From assembly GCA_030267965.1 (NCBI GenBank), contig BRYA01000245.1, forward strand, positions 22,073-86,072: a stretch of DNA of 64,000 nt, given 5' to 3'. The first letter of the stretch is position 1, and each line of letters opens with the position of its first letter. Position numbers and translations under genes: made by a program. The stretch is from Triparma columacea. Its lineage: Eukaryota; Sar; Bolidophyceae; Parmales; Triparmaceae. Positions 56,187 to 64,000 of this stretch are shown one piece after another. Under the pieces are notes generated by a model. That model was given only the letters and a program-made list of their open reading frames with translations, was not told the DNA's origin and did not search any database.

Positions 56187-56946
56187 GGAGGGGGGGTTGA
56201 GAGGGTAGGGGGAGATGGTTTACGCTGCAGCGGCCTTTTAACTTTTTTTGTTTCGTGCGCTGAGACGTTTGGCGGAAGTTTATTTTTAGTAACCACCCCT
56301 TTGCGATCCCCTTCCTCTTCATCCTCCTCCTTATTTATTTATTTATTTTCTGCTCCCACTCCTCGTTCAAATCCCAGGTCCCCCCCGTCGCCTCCCACGT
56401 CCCCGATTCGTCCATCAAGGGTACAACCTTCTACACCTCTGCCTTCCACCCCGAGTGGAAGTGCGCGGTAAGGAGCAGGGAGAAGATAAGTTACGACCAA
56501 GTCGAACTGCAACTACTGCTGACACTTTCGACAAACGAAACTCGGCGGACTCTTCGAATCGAATGTTAGATGCCAAATTTGCAATACACAAGGGAAAGGT
56601 ACGTAACAACCTGCCGTTTGCCGGGCTGGACGGCCCACCCGGAGAGAGAGAGAAGAGCTCGTAACCAAAGAGTTGTGGGCAGCGGTGGCTCAAGAGTTGC
56701 ATGGACAGGTCAAACAGTTTCGGCCCACGAGTCTGCCTTCTGTTACTATTGGGACCTGTAGTCCGCGACGAATAGCGCTGTTCTCCCCAGACGATATACT
56801 GATGTTATCTGCTTTCTTTGTCATCCGGTGATTAATGACAATCGTGAGTCTAACCCCCCAACCCCACTAACCTCATCTTCGCTTATTGCTCCACCATGGT
56901 TTAACAGGCTTCAGAGAACTTACACAAGAAATACAGGTTACCACCG
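56187..56946. other. Region of unclear content, possible small exons
   Basis: 760 bp between the DUF3228 stop and the receptor ATG. An (ATTT)n run lies at about 56333-56350. On the minus strand 56410-56345 reads LMDESGTWEATGGTWDLNEE before a stop, and on the plus strand 56379-56468 is flanked by AG and GTAAGG and reads as an exon-like frame. A possible 5' exon of the receptor may end near 56841 (GTGAGT) with an acceptor at 56907. None is strong enough to call as a gene. Confidence 0.4.
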
Positions 56947-59900
56947 ATGATGAGCATTATGATCATAAGTTATCTCGCGTTCGTCGCGCAGTACTCGTTT
57001 GAATGTCTTCAGCATGATCATCTCATGCATGTCGGGGACCAAGGATATGCAGTTGGCCAAGATGCTTCGGGCGTCACGTGTATGAACGGCAAGGACATCG
57101 AAGGCATTCTGAACGGAAGCTCCATGGGCGTCCTGAATAGAGCTTCTGTTGACAAGAAACCTAACGCTCCTGGTGGATCACTCACCTTGGAATGGAAGGC
57201 GGCTGGAGCACTCTCGACGACCGCTGACCGATATACCTACGACCTATTCGACGAGGAGGAGATGGACAAGCTTTTCGGAGGGAATCCTTTACTTCTCGAC
57301 GACGGATGTAGTTTAGGAAAGCCGAAAGTCCTGTCAAAACGACGAAATGACGAGACTGAATTGGCCTTTACGGCCCTCTCGACGATAGGTGGCCACACTA
57401 AGTCCCTTGCCCTCCACACGTATCACTGTATGGAGCTTCGAGGTGGCGAGCTGGCGCTTTTCGATGGCAGCGGCGAAAGTCCATCTCCAAGGCTGCTCAG
57501 TGCTTGTGAATTAGAGCAAGTAGAGTGGGATTCCGGAGCGCTTTCGACGAGATATTCTCAAGAGGATGTCTATGCCGATCTAAGCAACGGGGAGATCGAG
57601 CTCTCGCGCGAGGAGCTGATACTTGGCGACCGCGCAGGTTGCGACCAGCTTCTTTATGGGCTGAAGGACGGTCATAATTTCAAGACTGTCAAGGCATCAT
57701 CAGAATTGCCGTCGACGGTAGATATTTATGACGAAACTGTTGCCAACGTCGGAAATACTAATGGCGACCTTTCAGGGGACAGGCTGGCACTTCTCGACGA
57801 CGGAGATTGTAGATCAGCAGTGCGGATTATTCTCGCTTATGAAGGTAAGCACCGAGGAGAAGTTTCAATGCGTCATGAATAATGACAACCATGACGGAGC
57901 AAGGCCAGATCACCCCGATGTCTTACTCAAAAAAACACCGCTGCCGTTCCGATGCGACTGCAACGCAAACTAATGAAAACAAATCGTGATTTGCTTCGCT
58001 CCTTGCAGAGTTTGGGGAGGACGGTAGTTCGGACGTAAAGGAGCCCACTGTCGACGTAGGTGTGTGCAAGGCGGATCGTTTTGTTGCCGATGAGGCTGAG
58101 GAGGCCGTGAAAGGTGAGAAGAGGGGGAGAGGGGGAGAGGGGGAGAGGGCGGGAGGGATTGACTTGGAAGGTGTCTTGGACGCAACCGCCGACAAGGAGG
58201 CCAGTCTGGAGGACCTGTTGGACCAGGCGGTAGATGACGATGAGGAGGGGGTCGACAGCTTGTATCTTTGCATGCCCTCATTAACCCTTACCTTCACCTT
58301 CTAACCCCTTCGACCCCCCTCGACCCCCAACCAACCCCATTTCCCTCTCCGCCCACCAACAGCCATTTATCCCCCCGTTGTTGACGAGACCGTCCCCATG
58401 AACACTAGCCTCCACAATGTGATTGACAAATACCTCGTTGGTCCTCAATTCAAGAACGACTACTCTCAAAGAAAAGGACCCCGCGACTTCGAGGAGAGGA
58501 GGACTGGCGTTCTTAACAACACCTGTCAAACTACCTTCATCCAAGTCATGGCCGCCCAAATCCCACGTCGAGCCAGTCTCACTCGACCCCGTTGGGCACA
58601 TCGTGGAGGGTTAGGAGAGGACAGCACTTCCGACGTGGAGGAGACTGATGTCGACGTCGAGGTGGGCAAGGCGAAACATATTGCGGTCGAGGAGGCTGCG
58701 GAGGTTTCGAGAGGTGAGAAGAGGGGAAGGGGGGAGGAGCTTGTGCTTCACAAATCGTCGACATCCTTGTCCGTCCCGCATCTTCGTCCACATCCTCATC
58801 CACGTCCTTGTCCATGTCCTCCTTAACGTTCATGTTCTCACCCATGTCGAACGTCGCACCCCCCGCACTCCACCTACCTTACAACCCCCTTCCGCTCCAC
58901 AGTCGTCTCCCCCTTTGTGGCCGACGAAGCCATTCACGTAAACACGCGCCAAGGTGATGTGTGTGACGAACATTTCCACGGCATGTCTGACGTGAAGAAC
59001 AATCTTCCTCTCTACAGCGTTCTCAACAAGGATCAGGCAGAACTCAACGCTGCTGCTGCTCCGACTGACTCCTCCGAATGGTCGCAGCACAAAATTGAGA
59101 CTGCGAAGCAAGGGTGTGGGCGCCTCACTGCACCCAAACTTGTAGTGCGTCATGAGGAGGGGGACAGCTGCTTGGACAGGAGCAGGGCTTTGATCAGTGT
59201 CGACCAGGCTTTACAAGTGAGCGCTTCAAGGCTTGGAATCGTTCACGGACCACAGCTAGTCTCTGCTTTGCTCGGGGATACTGCACTCATTACCCCCCCC
59301 TTGCAACTGAGGATCGAGGACGGAGGTTGCGTGGGTTTAAGAGCTGAGTACAAAGCGCTGCCAGGCTTTGAGGTGACGGGGTGCCTTCGCTCGAGCTCTA
59401 TTCCCTGGTCGCCATGTCCGCAGAAACGACTTGCAGCTCCTGGTGTCGCCGTCGGTGCTGCTGTGGGCAACGAGCACCGAGAAAACATGTCTGGGAAAAG
59501 GGCCGGTGAAGGGGAAGGACGAGGTGAGTATGCAGGAGGTAAAGGAGATCATCCAGCACTATTCAAGACCCCTACGCGACTGTCGAAAAAGCAATTCATT
59601 ATACGCTAACCCACAAATCCAACTCATTTCGCTTCGCTCATCAGAAACAAATGTCAAGGACGTTAAGGCCTTTAGGGCAGCATTATCGAAATACGATGTC
59701 ATCATGCCCCCTGTTTCGGAACGACCGATAGGTCTCATCGACAGTCGCGTAGCGGATAGGACTAAAAGGAGCAACTCGACGACGACCGACGAACGTGAGA
59801 CGAGCACTGCACTGATTTTACACCTGAACTTTAAAGTGGGCGAAGAGGCAAGATTAGTTTCTCGATGCTCAAAGAGAAGAACACCGCCATCGAAGCAGTC

Positions 59901-62900
59901 AGCATCGACGCTAACGGAGAACGCACAATCCCTCTGGCGCGGGACATCTTATGACTGCAACAACGAGGACGACGGGAACTACGACGACTGCGACGTTGAG
60001 TGGTCAGGGGAAGAGGCACACCACGGTGGTACTTTCCAACAAAGGGACATCGCCCTTGACTCCAATTTGCGCGACGGACTCCACACGAGTGAGATCATCT
60101 CGTGGGATACGAGTACTAGCACAATCATAAGCTACCTTCTGTGCGCAGTTGGATTGTTCGCCCCCCTCATTGTCATGGTGGGCAGTTGCGCCCTTCTGAA
60201 GATAGGATCTAAGATTGAGCCGACTGGAAGATCGGTGGCCAAGAGAGTTGGGAAACTTGGTAGGCTCTGCAAGTGCCTGCTAGGACTCAGCATTTTGGTC
60301 AGTCTCGTTGCTTCCGAGGAAGTTAGCGGGGGGATAAGCGTGGCTGAAGAGGGGAGAAAGTTGGCAGTTACGCTTAGCGGGAGCAACACTAGACAGTGCG
60401 CTGTGGACGGAAACTGCTTCAGCTCGTTGAACTATTACCCTGATGAGAGGTGCACGTTCACTATGGGTGACAGTGGGGTGTTGGATGTTGTCACTTTCGA
60501 CGTTGAGCCACACAGCAGTTGCAATTTTGACAAAGTTACTGTAGGAGGCGTTGAATACTGTGGTACCGCTGGACCTCAAGGTATCTCTGTTTCTGCTGGA
60601 GAGCAAATCACATGGTATTCAGATGGAAGCACAACAAGATCAGGGTTTCAGATTTGTGTTGGTGACCCCTGTGTTGCCAGCAGCACTCCCTCTGATGATG
60701 GGTCTGATGGAAACTTCTACTGCATCAATGGGGGAGATGTTGGAGGTTGGTGGGATGAGGATGGCTCATCTTGCACCTGCACTTCCTGCAACACTGGCCT
60801 CAGTGGTCCAAACTGTGCTATCTGTGCAACAGGCTATAGTGGATCACCTCTTCTTTGCTCTCCTGATCCTTGTCAAGCCACATCAAACTCTACTGATGAT
60901 GGGTCTGATGGTAACTTCTACTGCATCAATGGGGGGGATATTGGCGGCAATACAGGATCTTGCACCTGTTCTTCTTGCAACACTGGGTTTTATGGTCTTA
61001 GTTGTCAAAACCCTCATCATGTAAGCAACATGAATGTATTGTTCAACACGGTCAGTAATTATGTGGGTAGCGGTTATAACACTGGCAACTCCATCATGGC
61101 GAATGGTGACACTGCGATTCTAGCTGTTGGGCCGTATAAATGCTCAGAGGGGACTTGTGCAAGTAGTTCTAGCATGCTGTACACATATTTGAACGGAGAG
61201 GTCAAGTGTGTGGATGACAACGCAAGCTGTGTGTTGGATGGAGAGAATGCAAGAAGAGGGATGAGGGTGTTTGGAACTGGGAGTGGTACACTTATTCTCC
61301 GAGCTCTCACCATCGACAAGGGGTATGCTGGGGATGGTGGAGGGATTTACGTGACTAATAGAGCCACAGTGGACTTGGAGCTCTTAGTCTTCTCAAACAA
61401 TAGAGCTTACAGAACTAGTTTAAGTTCTATTATGGATGATGATAATGACAATCATATGTATGGAGGTGGAGCAATTTTTGTTTCTATTGGTGGAACTAGT
61501 GTCAATGTCTACGGAACAAGCTTCAATGGAAACACAGCAGACTCAGGAAATGGTGATGATATTTACAGAGACTCTATTTTTGGTTCACCAACCATCATCA
61601 TCCACAATACATGCCCTTCTCCCTACTCCTCCATCACTCCAATCCAAGGTAAGGCAATCTTTTAAAAGCTTTTAACCCTAGATTCAATCAAGACTCACTC
61701 ATGAAACACCCTTCACAAAGGTTCTTATCTAGATGTAGATGGAAGCATTGCAGGTCTTCCAGCGTCTTTCACTGAGTGTATGCGTTCACCTTGCGTTGCA
61801 ACAAACTCGCCTTCTGATGATGGTTCAAATGGTAACTTCTACTGCATAAATGGAGGAATCATTGGTGGTCTTGCTGGATCTTGCACGTGCACTTCCTGTG
61901 CTTACGAAGGTGTTGATGGTCCAAACTGTGCAACATGCGCAGAGGGCTATACTGGGGATGCTCCTTGGTGCTTCCTTGACTGTGTAGCTAGTGCTGATCC
62001 TTCTGATGACGGTTCTCTAGAGAATGGTGGGAACTTCTACTGCATAAATGGAGGAACAATAGGTGGAATTGCAGGACAATGCACGTGCACTTCCTGTACT
62101 TATGAAGGTGTTGGAGGTCCAAACTGTGCAAGCTGTGCAGAGGGTTACACTGGTGATGCTCCCTGGTGTTTCCTTGAGTGTGTAGCCTCGCCAACTCCCA
62201 CTGATGATGGGTCATTAGAAAAATCTGGAAACTTTTACTGCATAAACGGGGGAACAATTGGAGGAATTGCAGGACAATGCACCTGCACTTCCTGCAATGA
62301 AGGTTTTGATGGCCCAAACTGCGCTACCTGTGCAGAAGGTTATACAGCAGATGCTTCTTCTTGCATCCCTAACTGCAATGCAACTTCTAATCCTGCTGAT
62401 GATGGGTCTCTAGAAAGTAAAGGAAACTTCTACTGCATAAACCGAGGACAAATTGGCGGAGTTGCAGGATCTTGCAAGTGCAGTAGTTGTGCTCCTGGGT
62501 TTGAAGGTCCTCACTGTGAGACTCCTTCTTTCTGTGAAGCTACTTTGAACGAAGCAGCTAATGGGGAAGATGGGAACTTCTACTGCATTAATGGAAATAT
62601 TGGAGGCACAACAGGCAACTGTACCTGCACACAGTGTTTCTCAGGGTTTGCTGGAAATCACTGCAACGAAACTGCATATATGGCAATTGACGCAAACAAA
62701 GACAAATCAGACAGCAACTCCACTCTTTTGGCTGGCCTTGCAGCCGCTGTTTTGGTTATAGCTCTTTTCTTCAGCTACTTTTGTTTCAACAAGCCCCCAG
62801 CTGATTCAAAAGAGGGCATCTCAACTGCAATCAGTAAGCTTTCAGTTGTTGCTCCAGCAGAAGGTGTCCTGAGTGACAGTCAATATGACAAAGTAGCAAT

Positions 62901-64000
62901 TGCAAAGACAGCAAACGAAATGAAGAACCAGCTTCAAGCTTATACACCTGAAGAGGAGAAGCAAATCGAAAAGGGCATTGAATTGCATTTGAGGTGCAAG
63001 GAAATTGAAACCAAGGCAAAGAACATAAAGAGCTCTGACGAAAGAGTTGACATGAAGTTGTTCCACTTAGAAGGAGAGGTTGTGGCAACACTTGTTGCTT
63101 CAACCACTCTAGACACAACTGCTGAGGAAGGTGCAGCCTGGGCTATAGTTCATCTCGATAGTAGGACACACCTACGAAAAGCAAAAAGCAAAGGAATTAC
63201 ACACTTGAAAGTTGAGCATGTCAACCCCCACACCCTCTACTACATCACTTCAAGAAATATGGGAATCCCTGGGATAGCTGCTCGAGATGCGAGGAACATA
63301 TTGACTTGGAAGAAGCAGGAAGATGGCAGTATGATAATCAGCTCTTTGGATTCTGAGGCCATGGAGAAGAAGTACCCTGTCCATAAAGGTAATGTCTTGA
63401 TTGAAGCACAGACAACCTATGTATACGAGCCAACAGACGCAATAGGAGATGTGCCTCAGACAAAACTTACATTTACTGCAAAGATTGACATGAAGGTGAG
63501 GAGTGGGAATGAGGAATGTGGGGGGGAGAGTGCAGAGGGATTTACGGGGGGGAGGTCAAAGCGACAATGTGTTCCACACTAACTAACCCCAACCCCCAAC
63601 TTAATCCCCAACCCCCACCAAAAGGGCTACGTCCCACCCTCATTTGTCAACATTTTTGCTTCAAGCTTTCTCTCTCAGATCTCCGATCTTCGAAAGGACT
63701 TTGACAAGAGCAAGGAGATTGAAGCCTTCAAGATTAGCAGTGAAGATGCAGCTAGTAAAATGTCAAGAGATAACATTGAGCATTCGCTACTCGTCAGCAG
63801 TTTTGAGGTTGAGTTCCAGAGGGATGAGAAGGGAGACAAAATTTCACTTGGTAAGGGAGCCTTTGGAAATGTGCTACTTGCAGACTACCATGGAACCATG
63901 TGCGCCTACAAGGAAATCCTGCCTGCACATCTAAACCATGAAACTATGGAGAGGTTCTTCCTGGAACTCAAGCTAATTGGTTCCCTAAGGCACCCTAACA
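56947..64000 (+). CDS. Giant CUB/EGF receptor with cytosolic START and protein-kinase domains (3' end outside window)
   Basis: Exons 56947-57844, 58009-58113, 58363-58713, 58903-59523, 59645-61648, 61721-63495 and 63625 to the edge; the first five introns are all phase 1, so the exons join consistently to over 2040 aa. Residues 1-800 are not recognised and contain an internal duplication. Hydrophobic segments lie at about 815-845 and 864-880. Then come a CUB-like domain (about 910-1000), two EGF-like repeats, a beta-helix-like region (to about 1323) and five more EGF-like repeats (each with GNFYCINGG or similar and CTCTSC). A transmembrane helix lies at about 1661-1683 (LAGLAAAVLVIALFF), then a START-like domain (about 1770-1950, HVNPHTLYYITSRNMGIPG). 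A kinase begins at about 1990 with LGKGAFGNV, the Lys in CAYKEI and the helix-C Glu in RFFLELKLIG. An extracellular sensor signalling through a lipid-binding kinase is inferred. The N-terminal 800 residues could be a separate gene. Confidence 0.78.
59608..59644 (+). repeat. Introner-like motif in a receptor intron
   Basis: CTAACCCACAAATCC...CATTTCGCTTCGCTCATCAG ending at the acceptor. TTCGCTTCGCTC also ends the intron 9344-9439 of the unrelated GAF/C2/TPR gene. Confidence 0.5.

Noticed and set aside
60175..61665. Independent receptor gene starting at the ATG near 60175 with a signal-like segment
   Set aside because: Upstream exons join in phase 1 into the same frame, so one gene model was kept; the alternative is noted in the receptor entry.

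Overview
The window is nuclear DNA of a eukaryote, most likely a flagellated stramenopile microalga (ochrophyte: bolidophyte/Parmales, pelagophyte or a relative). This lineage call is inference. It rests on intron-rich genes with GTGAG donors, CTAAC-type branch points and AG acceptors, introns mostly 35-250 bp, very small intergenic gaps, ciliary genes (BBS5, a tubulin-ligase-like enzyme, a centrin-like EF-hand protein), and START-domain fusions plus DUF285 repeat proteins of the kind seen in marine algae. No plasmid, phage, CRISPR or confident tRNA/rRNA gene was seen. There are two short assembly gaps (19226-19261 and 47453-47454).

Layout: 1-9541 (-) is the 5' part of a very large GAF/C2/TPR-like gene running off the left edge, with one in-frame TAG at 2106-2108. 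9916-11079 (+) is an EF-hand protein. 11698-18052 (+) is a START-domain/multi-TM protein with one apparent frameshift. 18116-21597 (-) is a DIS3-family exosome ribonuclease and 23191-32059 (+) is UTP20. 32121-35541 (-) fuses a secreted N-terminus, a GDP-fucose O-fucosyltransferase-like domain and a TylF-like methyltransferase. 35605-36753 (+) is an EamA transporter. 36979-38520 (-) BBS5 and 38662-41182 (+) a TTLL enzyme lie head-to-head. After an AT-rich island come an armadillo-like protein (42142-43746, +), NSUN5 (43787-45837, -), a Dsc3-like ubiquitin-like membrane protein (46261-47142, -), a DUF285/BspA-like secreted protein built of one-repeat exons (47540-49992, -), a cytochrome b5 reductase (50531-51487, +), an otubain (51555-52304, -), an unknown Gly/Glu-rich protein (52890-54818, +), a DUF3228 protein (55361-56186, +), and a giant receptor (56947 to the right edge, +) joining CUB, EGF-like, transmembrane, START and protein-kinase parts.

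Exon models were built by hand from splice sites and checked by reading-frame phase. DIS3, UTP20, BBS5, TTLL, NSUN5, the EF-hand gene, the armadillo-like gene and the fucosyltransferase-methyltransferase gene all give coding lengths divisible by three. Functional themes are pre-rRNA processing (UTP20, DIS3, NSUN5), cilia (BBS5, TTLL, EF-hand) and signalling/lipid-binding START fusions. The most unusual items are the CUB/EGF-START-kinase receptor, the O-FucT-methyltransferase fusion, the exon-per-repeat DUF285 gene, and a short motif recurring in both orientations in introns of many unrelated genes, which suggests introner-like elements.
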